From Oscheius onirici (taxonomy: Eukaryota; Nematoda; Chromadorea; Rhabditida; Rhabditidae), in contig OW051472.1 in the NCBI GenBank assembly GCA_932521025.1, forward strand, positions 1,426,001 through 1,490,000: 64,000 bases of DNA, given 5' to 3'. Positions 1 through 11,965 of the stretch are shown here, in pieces. The position numbers and the translations under genes were made by a program. Every line of letters begins with the position of its first letter. The first letter of the stretch is position 1. The notes under the pieces are model-generated. The model saw nothing but the letters and a program-made list of their open reading frames with translations, made no database searches and was not told the DNA's origin.

Positions 1-3000
1 TCTGGGAGTTTCTGCTTGGCGAGTGTCTGTTCCTCTCTGTCCCTCTGTCCCTATGACTCTCTGTCTCTCTCGGTCCCCTCCGTAAGCTGAGAGACACTGG
101 ACGGAGATAGACAGACCGAGGCCTGTGATGTAAGTTGGGTGACCTAATTTTATCATATTTGAACCCAGGAATATCAAAAACCCCAGGATGGACAAATCAC
201 ACGCGACATTTGAAAACTTGCATTTTTTAAAGCTTAAAATAGTCGTTACTATGTTTCAACGTAAGTTAGGTGACCCAATTTTAACATATTCAAACTCAGC
301 GGTGTCGATTACTCCAGAAAACCATTATTTAATACGATTTTTACTCATTTCATGTTTTTTTGATATCGCGTACCTATTTTTCCATGGACGCAAAAAAAAA
401 TAATTTTTGACGTCATTTTCGGATTCAGCGAAAAAAAACCACCTTAGAAACAATTTAGCAAAAGGAGTTTTTGCAAAAAAAAATTGGACCGAGATCTGTC
501 GACCGTTTTTCATGCAAAAAATGGCATTCTTGCTGTCTTTTCTCGAGGTTCAAAAATTTCTTTTTCTGCTTCACCAAATTCATATAAAGCACACAGATTT
601 CTACAAGTTCAATCAAAAGTTTCGATCGTTTCCATTACGAATGTCGTGAAAGCCTTTCATTGACTAAATTGATATTAGGTTCATGCTGTAAAAACTGGGC
701 TGAATAAACTTTTTTTTGTGTGTTTCACTAATTCCGTAAGGCGCCCCAATATTGTTGTGCATAGTTAAACGAAGCCATTTATGACAAAAAAAATCAGTTT
801 TTCGTGTAACCGTTTTATAAAAAAAAGAAACCATTAACTACTTTGCTGACTGTCTCCCGTTTTTTTCCATAAAAGTGCCTACATGACAATTTTTTAGTCA
901 TCTGATCGTTCAACTATTCATAATCTGACAACTAGTTTGTAGTTTGTTGTTCATTCGGTTTTCAAGGTAGTTCACGTGACCGTGGTCACATCCGCAGAGG
1001 GGTCTTGGAGTGAAGATGAGAGCGTTGAATGATCAAAGTTGCTAAGGTACGGAATCCGCGGGACAGGCTAGGCTGACGAGAGATGCCAGGGTAGACTATG
1101 GTCCATTTCCAACGAAACCAACCAGTTCCAACGCGAGCAATTTTTTGCTCGCACAACCCTGGTAGACTCGTTTTCTTCTTAGACTGTCATCCTATCCACT
1201 TATCCCAGTATAATGGCAAAAAATCTGAGAAAAGAAAAGTTTGTCGTTTATCTTAGGTTTCACCGAATCCATAGAGTCAAGTAAGTTCCTGAAAAGACAT
1301 TGGAAATGTCTTACCTAAAAATAGTAGAAATGAACAACTTTTCAAGAGAGGGTGGCCAAGACATTTGTGATCGACAGTTGAAAAAGGACAAACTTTTGGA
1401 ATTGAATGGTCATGAGAAAAGTTGAGTACAGTACTCTTTCCCTATCAGAAAACTGAACAAAGTGAGAGAAAAATATGTTTTATCAAATTCTTTATACTGT
1501 GTCATTTTTTTCTTCAAACCAATGAACCGAACAAAAGAAAATACCAAAACATCTTCCCTTTTCTCTCCCCTAATTCCCCACACGGTCGCGCCATCTCCGA
1601 ATAAATGCCAGTCGGCATGCGAATTTGTGCGCTCTCAGTCAGTCGGCGATTTTTCATTACAAAATGGCTGCATAGAGAGAGACAGTGTGAGAACCGGTCC
1701 CCACCTCTCTCTAACACTGAATGAACACGGGGACAAACTTTTCATCGTCTCTCCTCGCCTATTTTATGCCAATTTTATCGACCGGAAGATGTGTCTTGGC
1801 AACAGTTTTTATCTGTCATGCAGATTTTTTTTTACATTTTTGCTTCCCCCAACCTGCATTCATTCTAGTTCCAGTTTTCAACTCGCTCATTTTACTTGTT
1901 GACGAAACTTTTTTCCTAGTAAACATTCTCAGAAACTTTTCCCTAACCGACAGCCCAAAAGTTGTGAGAATAGATCTACAATTAGTGTGTCATAAAATCT
2001 CTCTCTTATACCGAAGTGATGAAACAGTAAATTTCTGCTTTCTCTTTCGGAGAAAGTTTGCAATAAGAGATACTTTTCAGTGCTTTTTCTTCAGGCCGGA
2101 AGTTTTTTAACTTGACTTTTCTTCTCTACCGTGTTTTTCAACATCACCTTTGATTTATCAGCTTTCCTCCATTCGCATTTGTATTGCCAATCGACTGAAA
2201 CTTTTGATTTTTCAACAGGCTCTTCGTTTTGGAACTGCATGGAGGCCCTCCGTGAAATCCAGTAGAATTGGAGGAATATTAGAACCATACTCTTTTCGGA
2301 CTTGTTTGTCCTGGTTTTGATTGAAATGTACACAATGTCAGAGAAACCAGTTCAGCATATTTTTCTCCTTTATACCAAACTGATGAAACTGTAAGTTTTT
2401 ACTTCCTCTCACTAGAAAATTCAACAGAAACCGAGGTTCTTCTTTGCTGCTTGAAGCAACTTGTTTTGCTCCCGTAAAAACTGAAATAAACGCGCATATT
2501 TTGCTTGGAGTAAACTTTTTCCCACTTTACTTTTGGAAATTTCTGACCCGATTTTCAAACTTTTCTTGTTTCGCTGGTGAATGACATTTTACCGTGATCC
2601 GGATACAGCAATCTTTTGTACAGTTTTTTTTAAATTACTGATAAAATTTCACGGCTACTTCTATGATTTCCAACATTTTTGTTTCACTGTTCTGAAAACT
2701 CTGCTTTGAGTCGTAAAAACGTTATGCCCAGGCGTGCGGTTAGTAAATTCATTTTTTCTTCACACACTACCATCGAAATAATAGCTTTTTTGAGGTTTAA
2801 TGATAGCTTGAGTACCCCCTTTTTGTTGATATATGGAAAGTTCTGGCTCTCGTTTTCCTCGCCAGACTTTTCAAAATTTGCTCTTCTTTTCACTTCCCTT
2901 GAGTCTGGTCGAACAAAGACTCTCCAGTTTCAAATAATTCCGAACTCTATGCACAAAGTTCTTCTTGCCCTTTCAAACCTTTTTTTGTTTCACTTCTTAC

Positions 3001-3850
3001 CCAAAAATTGGCAACCTTCTCACGAACTGGTGTATTTGTGGTCGATCTCTAAATTTTCGTAGCTGATTTTCTGTGTTTTCTTTCGTTTACAGAGCAAAAA
3101 GAAAGAGTCTTCTACGTAGTTGCAAACACATAGTTTTCTCAAACTCCACGCATAAAATTCCTCTGGTTCATTTCAATTAGGCGCTCTCCTTTCCCGTACT
3201 TTTTCAAGACCACTTCCTGACTGCTTCTAATAGTAAGCCTTGTTTTTTCTCCGCCAAAGTTCGTTGAATTACCGTACTCTCTTGAGAATAAATGAGTTGA
3301 AAAATTCCAGTTTTGAATTGTATCAATTGAAAATTCAAAATGTTTTAATCAAGCTATTATATTTAGTAGAGCCGAACTACCAGAAACTAATACCAGTATT
3401 CTTTTTTCTTGTTCAAAAAATGGCTAATTTCTTCGTCAAATTTCCGTAACCCTAAAAAACCCGAAACACCAGGCTCCAAGTTAGCCAGCTGCAGAAAACT
3501 GCTTTTCGTACTGTCGCCTTTGTCAAATCTTGGAAATTTTTCTCTTGTTTTAAAAACGAAAACTTATAAGAAAGTTCCGATGGGAAATGTTACTATATAT
3601 TCTGGACGTTTCACTAATTCCACAAACTGCCACATTTTTCGTTGACAAAAGGAGAATATCCGACATCCGGTCATTTTTCTTTGTCCAAACTACCAACTCG
3701 GTATCAGCAAAATATCGTAGCACTCCTGTTGAAAGAACACTCCGCAGTTAAAAGATATTTCCGTAACTTGACGTTGAAAAGTTTTATGTCTTCCCTTTAG
3801 CCAAAAGACTCTTTTCGAAAAGTTCCATTTTCTCCCTGAATTCTAGGCAG
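1..3850. other. Gene-free stretch with low-complexity start
   Basis: No exon-like segment with both nematode splice signals and a recognisable product was found. The first 120 bases are a CT-rich tract of the GACAGAGA type that recurs at 20.6, 41.2, 48.0 and 55.3 kb. Around 1590-1720 is a segment of more balanced composition that may be regulatory. From about 2340 onward the sequence is T-rich, with loosely repeated phrases built on TTTTTGTTTC and ACTTTT that look like diverged tandem duplications. Confidence 0.5.
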
Positions 3851-4206
3851 TATACTTGGGCACCGAGCCGGCTCGAGCCTGACGGTTTTTTGCGATTTTC
3901 TGCAAATCTGATTCAATTTTCTCGATTTTCGTTCCAGACATTCGTTACTGCTTTAAATTCCAATTTCTTGTTTGCTAGAAGTCAACAAATTAGTAATTTT
4001 CGAGAAAAATGGAAAATGTACCGGCTCGAGCCGCCGAGCTTTTCCATTTTTCTCGAAAATTACTAATTTATATTCCAAATTTCTTGTTTGCTAGAAGTCA
4101 ACAAAGCAGTAACCAATTTCTGGAAACAAAATCTAGAAAATTGAATCAGATTTGGAGAAAATCGCAAAAAACCGTCAGGCTCGAGCCGGCTCGGTGCCCA
4201 AGTATA
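3851..4206. mobile_element. hAT-type palindromic MITE with 8-bp TSD
   Basis: The element begins TATACTTGGGCACCGAGCCG and ends in the exact reverse complement. Both sides are flanked by the same octamer CTAGGCAG (3843-3850 and 4207-4214), a perfect 8-bp target-site duplication as made by hAT transposases. The interior is also largely palindromic: the two halves share the motif around GCTAGAAGTCAACAAA and pair around about 4025. There is no transposase reading frame, so it is non-autonomous. Single ends of the same family occur near 19579 and 37481. Confidence 0.88.
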
Positions 4207-4214
4207 CTAGGCAG

Positions 4215-7200
4215 TTCTTCTTACCCTTTCAAACATTTCTGTTTCACTTCTTCCCCAAAACTTGGCAACAAAAACTATTCGTTAGTCACAAAATCGAGCT
4301 AGAAGTTTCCAATGTCCCCGTTTTACCATAAACTGCCATCATTATTCGTCTGGGTGCGCATACACACAGTGTAACAAAGACGCAAATAAGCAAGGAGAGA
4401 CATTGCCTGACTGATTGAGAGAGAACCCGATTTTCTTCGGGTGAGCGCTGCCTGCGCTGGGTGAACTTTTCTTTTACTCTTGTTAGAGACTAATGTCATT
4501 AGCGAGAAGGAGAAGGTAGTCAAGTGATTACCGTGACAGACTTTTTTGTGTTTCAGTGTTTCGTTTAGAGAAAAGGAAGCTCTAGACTACTAGTCTTGCA
4601 TCGTTTTCGTCACGAATAGCAACCATTACGGGTAGTGAACATTCTACCTTTTTTGGCCTGAAATGTCAGGTTTCAGTCGTTTCTTCGCATCCTCTTCCGC
4701 TGTTTTCAAGGCGAGGAAGTGATTTTTTAGTTTCGGCATGTTCTGCAAAGCTATAGAGCAGATCAAGAGCAACAACTTTGTAGAACACAACTCTGTCCGA
4801 CCAAGACATCATGAAAACAGGTTGTGAAGCTGTGTGCCACCTTGTTATCAGTATTGACTGGTTTCAAAGATGTGCATAGACGACACTTTGTGCATAGCCG
4901 ACACAGTCCCAAAAATCCGATTCCTTTAGAGGACAAGAGAATCCTTGCCTAGAAGTCAATGAAATCTCCTTCATGTTTTTATTCGAAATTTTTGTGTTTC
5001 ACGAGCTCATTGTAATAATCCACGTTAGCAAGAAATCTAATCAAGCGTTGAACTTCATTGGGTACATTTTTCCACTTCTTCAACTTCTTTTTGCCAAACA
5101 ATTTTGTTTCAGCCTAACAGTTGACTATCAGAATTGCGGTAAGTTTCTTCCAAAAAGTTTAGAATTGTTTTTTTTCCAGGACTTAGAATCTTGGTTGATA
5201 TCTTTGCGATACTTACTTGTGCAGAAAAAAGTATTCTACCCTTTCGTACTTTTCTCGCCATCTTTCTTCTTCTTCCCCACAAAAATTTCTTTCTTTTTTT
5301 TCGCTTCATTTCCAATACAAGTATCAGTTTTCAGAGAACGACTCGCTGCTCTGGTTGAATCTCTACCTCCTTCCTCCAACTATGTTTTTGCTTCTCCTCC
5401 AAACTGAGACCCGTCCATGCCACGAATTTTAGAAGTTTCTTTTTGGCTCTGATTAATTCTACTTTTCACTCCTTTCGCCCGTAACCTGGGCGATATCATT
5501 TTCCTACTTGCCAGCTTCAAACTTTTTCTGTTTCTTTTTCAGGCTAAAACAATTCGATGCATTTTCGAAATACTGTAGATAAGGCTTTGATATGGATTTC
5601 ACACCTGGAACTTCGATAACACAGAATTCTTCTAGCAGAAATTGGATTTTTTTGGTTTCTTCGTTTACGTAGTTTTACGGTACTATGCGTCTTACTTTTT
5701 TGGTACTGTCAAACTGTCAAATTGCTACAAACAGTTTTTTTCCAAAAATTTTCAAATCTTTTTTGTTTCGTCTAACGTTCTTCTAGGTTTTTTTTTGTAA
5801 AATTTAAAAGATGGCTTCGCATTCAAAACACCTGCTCTCCTCTTACACCATAAAGTTGGCCATCCAAAAAAGCTACTTTTCAGCTTCCAAAAATATTCAA
5901 ACTTTTTGTTTCTTCTCCTAGCTAAAAGACTTTGGCATAGCTTCGCAATACTGTAGTTTGATTTCTCCTTCAAAAATCCCATTTTTCTCTCCTTACACCA
6001 AAAATTTGAAACAACAGAAGATGGTGAATCTGAAGTTTTTCATTGGAAAGTTGAAAAGTTTTTGTTTCTTCCCCAAGCTAAAGTTCTTCCATGTAGTTAC
6101 GCAGAACATTGTCATAGGATTTTACTGTTTCGTCTCCAATCTGAAACTCTTTCCTCTAGTTTTGCCATACTATTTTATGAGCAGTTTTTTCAATAAAATT
6201 CCATGTTCCTCTCCTTGTACCTGACAGATGGAGTGATGAATGTGTTTTCCTCTCATTTTGCCTATTCTCCTAAATAAAACTTGTTTACGTAGTTTTACAG
6301 TACTTATCTTCGTGTCCAAAGAATTCTAATTCTCTCCTTACACCGAAGAACTAGATTGTCTAGGGGAAGAACTGTTTTTTCTAATGCTGACAAAAATTGC
6401 CGGAATGGAAAACACGCTAATTTCTCTCCTTACACCAAAAAGTTAGCCATAAAGAAATTTACTTTTCGCTTACAAAAATTTTCAAATTTTTTGCTTCATC
6501 TCCTAACTTGGCACAGCTTCGCAATACCGTAGATCCGTTTTTTGTAATTTTCTCTGTTTACAACTAAAAAGTTCGACAACAGAAGATGGAGAATCTCTTA
6601 TTTTCAACAAAAATTTGAAAGGTTTTTGTTTCTTCTAAAAGTTATAACTACAAAAGAACCTATGCAGTACTGCGTGAGTTGCTTCGAATAGGTATCCAAA
6701 CTTTTCCCTCTTCTCCTCCATTTTCCCCCGGAGCTCTCATTACGCCACTTTTCCGTCTCTCTGATAAGCAGACATAAAAAGCGATTGGCATGAATCGATA
6801 TGCAAAGTCTCTTGCCTAATCAGTGTGCCTCCTTCTTCTTGACACCCAGTCAACAAATAATCTTTCTATTCAAAAAGTTTCTGTTCAAAGAACTGAGAAA
6901 TGGGTCTATTTTGAGGATTTTTCAGTCACAGCTTTTGTCGCAGTCTCTGTTGCGGAGCTATAACGCTCAACTTGAACGTGTGGCATTATTACCCGGACAT
7001 GTGAAAATAGAGAGCTTATATTTTTTAGTTCGTTCATTTTCCATCACTCTTTGCTTCACCTCTGGGCTATAGTCCTCATCGGTCAGCTGCAAATGTTCAA
7101 CAGACGTAACAGTATAACATTCGTAGTTACGTAAAGATTGCGAAAAAAAAACGAAAAAACTATGTTTTCCTTTCAAGAAACGTACAGAATACAGAAGTAT

Positions 7201-7860
7201 CCGCGCAAATTCGTGGCGGGCTGGTATAAATTAAGCACGATTTTTTTGGAATCGACTATAACAGCTTACGAATTCGGAAATTTGTAAAATTACCTGTTAC
7301 TGTTTTGTTTTTCTGTTCCGTGAATTTGATAAGAGCGAGAACATTTTGGAGTCTTCGATTATTGCATGACCCCTTTTTGTACAACAATAACTATTTTTCC
7401 TTCATTGATGCTACAATCTTTCAAGCTAAACTGATGTTAATGCTCGACGGCTTTGAATAAACACAAAAATGAAGATTTTTAAACTGTTTTACCATTTTTT
7501 TTTATCTGAAGCATTGCCAAACACTTCTTACTTCAAACACTTTTGTTTCAACATGGGACTATAGTTTTTAGCAGTAAGAACTTGGTAGTTTTCTTCGATT
7601 GATAGCTCCTGAAAAATACCACTTCCTTTTCAAAAACAGCCCATTTTCATAATTTTTTTCACTGAAAGGTCATAAGCGATGAGCTCGAACAGTTTTTACT
7701 CATTTTTTGAAATGCCTTAGTTTTCAAAAGCTGCCATTTTTCCGTTTTCAAAAGTTCAGGGCGCTGGCTATAAAACTTCCTAATTTACTTGTTTGTTTCA
7801 CTGAAAGAGCATAGGAAATGAGTTTCTAAGCGATTTTAATCGCACAAAAATTTCCTCATC
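4215..7860. other. Gene-free stretch, diverged T-rich repeats
   Basis: I see no gene here. Between 5500 and 6660 a phrase of the form CTCCTTACACCAAAAA, then TTTGTTTCTTCTCC, then a short purine-rich stretch recurs several times at irregular spacing, which suggests decayed tandem duplication. A short balanced-composition island lies at about 6690-6850 and contains ATCGATATGCAAA. Confidence 0.45.
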
Positions 7861-8364
7861 TTAAAGGGACAGTCCCATTATAACCAGATAGGAGAAATCG
7901 TCCCATACGTTTGTCCCATACGACAAATGAATATATCTAAATCTGGAAAGCCCGCGCATTCAAACCTCAAACACCTCAAATATTGATCTTCCGGGTTTTA
8001 CTCGTTATATGCTCATTTTTCGACTTCTAAATGTTTTTAATCGATTTATCGTCAAATTTTACTCCTAAAATGAGTGGTGGAACGTCAAATTTGGGGGAAA
8101 ATGATGGTAAAAGACGAAAATAACGTATTTTAGGCCAAAAAAAGCTTTTTTGTCTATTTCGGTCAATTTTCTACCAATTTTAGCGTCCTACCACTCATTT
8201 TAGGGGTACATTTTGACGATACATCGATTAAAAACAAGTAAAAATCGAAAAAATGAGTGTAAACCCCCTAAAAATGCAAAAATACAATTTGATGTGGGTC
8301 CCGCCACGAAGTTGCCTGCTTTCCCCTGCGGGCATGTTCGCACACAACGGGACTGTCCCTTTAA
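7861..8364. mobile_element. Palindromic MITE flanked by TTAA
   Basis: A 504-bp element bounded by TTAA on both sides, with inverted ends AGGGACAGTCCC and GGGACTGTCCCT. The inner sequence is palindromic around about 8130: arms share AATCGATTTATCGTCAAA and AAAATGAGTGGTGGAACG-like blocks. A TTAA target and short CC/GG ends fit piggyBac-type non-autonomous elements (the PALTTAA class of worm repeats). A longer relative lies at 59478-60197. It has no coding capacity. Confidence 0.82.
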
Positions 8365-10514
8365 TGTGGTTAATGTGATCATAACCTCTGCCACTGTTTC
8401 TGGATTTCAGGCCAGTCTCAAGCAAGTTATGTGCCATATAAACCACCATCATAACCTCTGCTTGGGGGGTGCTACTCTGCAACCCAGAGAGGTGTATTTT
8501 GAGATGAGACAAGGAACGTGTTCTAATTGAGACTTTCTCCTTGCTCTTTCTCATTTTACGGCTTTGTAGCACTATCGTTCTGTTCATTGGCAAAGCCTTG
8601 AGTGCATCTGTGTTTAGACCAAATTTCGCCATAGTAAAATCGCCCTCGTGCAAGATTTACCATACTTTGTGCCTGTTGTAGTCTCTAAAAAGCACTAAAA
8701 GTTCAGTCTCCTGGCCCTAAAATCTTCAATTTTCTTCGGCTCACTGAAGGAACGTAGAGAACCAGTTATTTTTTCAGTCGCTTTTGCCGTCCCAGTCTGT
8801 CCCTCTGTCCTCTTCCGGAATCCTCCAAAATTCCAAAACTTTCGCTCCCTCCAAAACCTCTCTCCTCATAGAATAGATGCTGTTCATTGTGATTATTCAT
8901 AGCCGACGGGGGGAGATGGGGGCATTCTTGCATAGTCAAATGCCATATCCTCATCTGGGGAGAGAGAGCTACATTTGACATCTTGTATGCAAAGAGCTAG
9001 GGGAGAGGGAGAAAAATGAGAGGAACACAGTAAAATTGAGGGGCTGGGTTCACTTTAGTTCGTTTTTCAAAAAAAAAAAAAAAAAAGACCGACGGCAAGT
9101 ACTTTCAAAAACTGTTAGCGCCTTGTATGAATCTCATGAAACATGATAATTTTTTAGCAGAAAAAAGTTATTTTGATCTTTTTCTGTCTAAAAACCGAGT
9201 TTGTCACGAAAAAATTATGAGGGAAGTTTGGTTTTCGAGTGAAAATGCTTCGTTCATACCATGTATCTCTCACGTATTTCTAAAACTTGCTTGGCCCAAA
9301 TAACGTTATTTTTCAGTAAAAAAAAGTGACATTTTTAAGTTGCAGGATTGTTTGAAGTTGTCGAGACTTTCCGTGCTCTTCAATTGGTTAGCCGAACTTC
9401 ACAAAAAAATCTCCAACTCCTCGTTGCCCCGTTGGTTTTTCGTCACAGTCAAATCGTAGTTTCTGGAACCCAATAAAATTATCAGGTCGTTCAGGAACAG
9501 GGAACACGAGTATTTTTTGGTAGTCGATACTCAATACTCGTTGCATTTTTTGAAAACTGAGTATTCGAATACTTGGTATTCGAATAAAGTTCCAAAAACG
9601 AGTAGTCACGTAATTATAATTCTTGTGTTCTTTCACCGAAAACTATCATTTTTGGTCGGGCTTTTGATGTCATTTTGTCTTCTTTTAGAATTTGTCTTCA
9701 TTTGTTCACTTAGCTTACACAAATCTACGCTGGGAAACAGCAAAATGTTACAAACTTGAAAGATAATACCACCAATTATTCGATACCAGTTTTTCTACCA
9801 TCCCTTTTCAGGAAATCTATATTTCCCTCTCTTCCATTTCCCTCATCTTTGCCAGAAAATACCAGTTTCTTCGCTTTTCTCTCTAACCCAATCGTAAAAC
9901 TGCCTTCTGCCAATCGAAATTCCTCTCTCTCTCTTTCTGCCCCTCCATCTAAATGTAATTAGGCGCGAGAGACTGTAAACGCCACACACAGTCAGTTTTC
10001 CTTCTCTCAAGCCAAAAGTTTGCGGAACGTGTTCCTCTCGTCGCTCGGCGCACAGAGAGAGAGGGCTTCCTTCCGCCCACCAAGTCAATTTGTTTGTGTT
10101 GTTCAGGCAGCATCTCACTTTTCTTTTGATGACTGTTTTTTTTCATTTTGGTGGCTGGAAAGTTTGGAAAATCTTCTGAGCCAGTAATGTCAAAAGTTCG
10201 AGGTTCATCAGAAGCATAGATTTAAAACTTTTCAAGCACTGTTATAGCGCGTGCAAAACTTCACCTTACGTATTTTAGTTGACGAGAAATTGCGTACGCG
10301 CGGCCGAGCTATTTTATTTGCATTTCTGCTGTATTTTTCGTACGCAACTTTGCGTAACGAAAAGTACGCAAACTCAAGATTTGGCAACAGCTATAGTGAG
10401 TGTTTTTCGTGAATCTCTGAAAAGTCGGAACATTTCAAACATGTTCCAGCAATAACATAAAAAGGAGCTACTTTCAAATTTTCTGATCGTTTTTTCATTT
10501 CTGATAGAGAAATT

Positions 10515-10665
10515 GACTAGGCAGGGAATCAGAAGAGATCGGTTGAATGGGGAAGGGATCAGAAGAGATCGGTTGACTAGGAAAAGGACCTGAAGGGATC
10601 GTTAGACTGGGGAAGAGATCAGAAAAGATCGGTTGACTGGGGAAGTGATCAGATGAAATCAATTG
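10515..10665 (+). repeat. Minisatellite, about 36-bp unit
   Basis: Four imperfect copies of a unit built on GATCGGTTGACTGGGGAAG followed by GGATCAGAAGA. The same unit occurs inside the Helitron-like elements at 51.6 kb (same strand) and 18.2-18.35 kb (opposite strand), so this array may be the remnant of another copy. Confidence 0.75.
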
Positions 10666-11884
10666 ACTTTGTTAGAGATCACCGCTTCTTCAAGACGGTC
10701 AACATTGTCGATAGAAGAGCCCTGGGAGAGAATCTTCTCACTTCCCTAATAGGATTAATGATCATTGTTCTTCTCCCTTTTTTTTATCACAGCACACATC
10801 ATGAAAACAGCATGAAAAAGTTAGTACTCATTGTCAGCTGAAAAAATAATCCGCTTTGATTCACAAAATGTTCTCTTTTTTTGAATAGACTATAAAGGCG
10901 ACGAAGTTGCCGTAGGTGGCTGGTACTTCTCTAATGATGTTGAACCGAACAATTTTTGTACTTTATATCTGGTAATTTTTGACCCATTTTTTGGAGTGTC
11001 ACGATTATGGGACTGCTTTCCTTGGTCTCATTACATTCTTTCTGAACCATCTGTAACTATTTTGAATCTCAGGTCTTGGTTGTCTTCGAATCTGACTCAT
11101 TGAAAGAAAGATCTCGAATGTCTCGAATCGCCGCCAACAGCCTAGTCGATTTCTCATTAACTGAACAACTGATCTGACAGCCGCCGGCCAGAGCCCCCCT
11201 CTGGATTGCATAATGGCTCTCAACGCCTGTCAGCACAGCAACATTGTTTTCCCACTGACTTCTCTCTCGCGGAGCAAAAAAATCCCCGTCTTTTTCCAGA
11301 TTTTTGGACTTTTTGACCATGAAAAGTGTCACTTTTGATGTTTAGAGACAGTACTCTGAGGTATACTTTTTATCTTTTTTTGGGTTTTGAACGTTTGATG
11401 AATAGGAGTCTCGGTTTTTGTAACTTTCATATGATCCAGACAATATTCCGAATAATGACAAGTTTTTGCCTTGTAAAGCACTATTTTTGTACTTTTCTAC
11501 AGCTTTTCTTCGGCAAAGAAGAAAAATATTTCAACATCGAAATGTTTCAAAAGTTTGTTGAAAAGGATCCCACTTGTTTGCAGCAGTTCGCAACCCAAAT
11601 TGCATTGAAAAAAATGCTTTTTTTAGCAGGATGTATAGCTTGTTTTGGGTTTACGATCTCGAAAAATGCCTGTTTTTAGTTTCAAAACTGACATGAAAGG
11701 ACGGTGTCAGTAGAACAATTCAGTCTGCTGGCTATTCTACTCGCTTTTACGAACAATCCCAAATTGTGGAGACGGTAAACTTTTTGGTTTGTTTCAAAAC
11801 TAGAGTGAAACGAACTGCTTTGTGGTGCTGTGGTGGTTCCTTTTTTTCGAGCAAATGAACAAAAAGAATATGTTTAACTTCACG

Positions 11885-11965
11885 TGGTACTTTTTCTCCG
11901 GAACGATTTTCTTCTCCTTTTCTCCGGAACGATTTTCTTCTCCTTTTCTCCGGAACGATTTTCTA
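11885..11965. repeat. Tandem repeat, 27-bp unit, about 2.7 copies
   Basis: The phrase TTTTCTCCGGAACGATTTTC recurs three times at 27-bp spacing with almost no divergence, implying recent expansion. Confidence 0.85.

Noticed and set aside
9060-9090. Processed pseudogene suggested by a poly-A run
   Set aside because: No upstream sequence resembles a gene; simple homopolymer.
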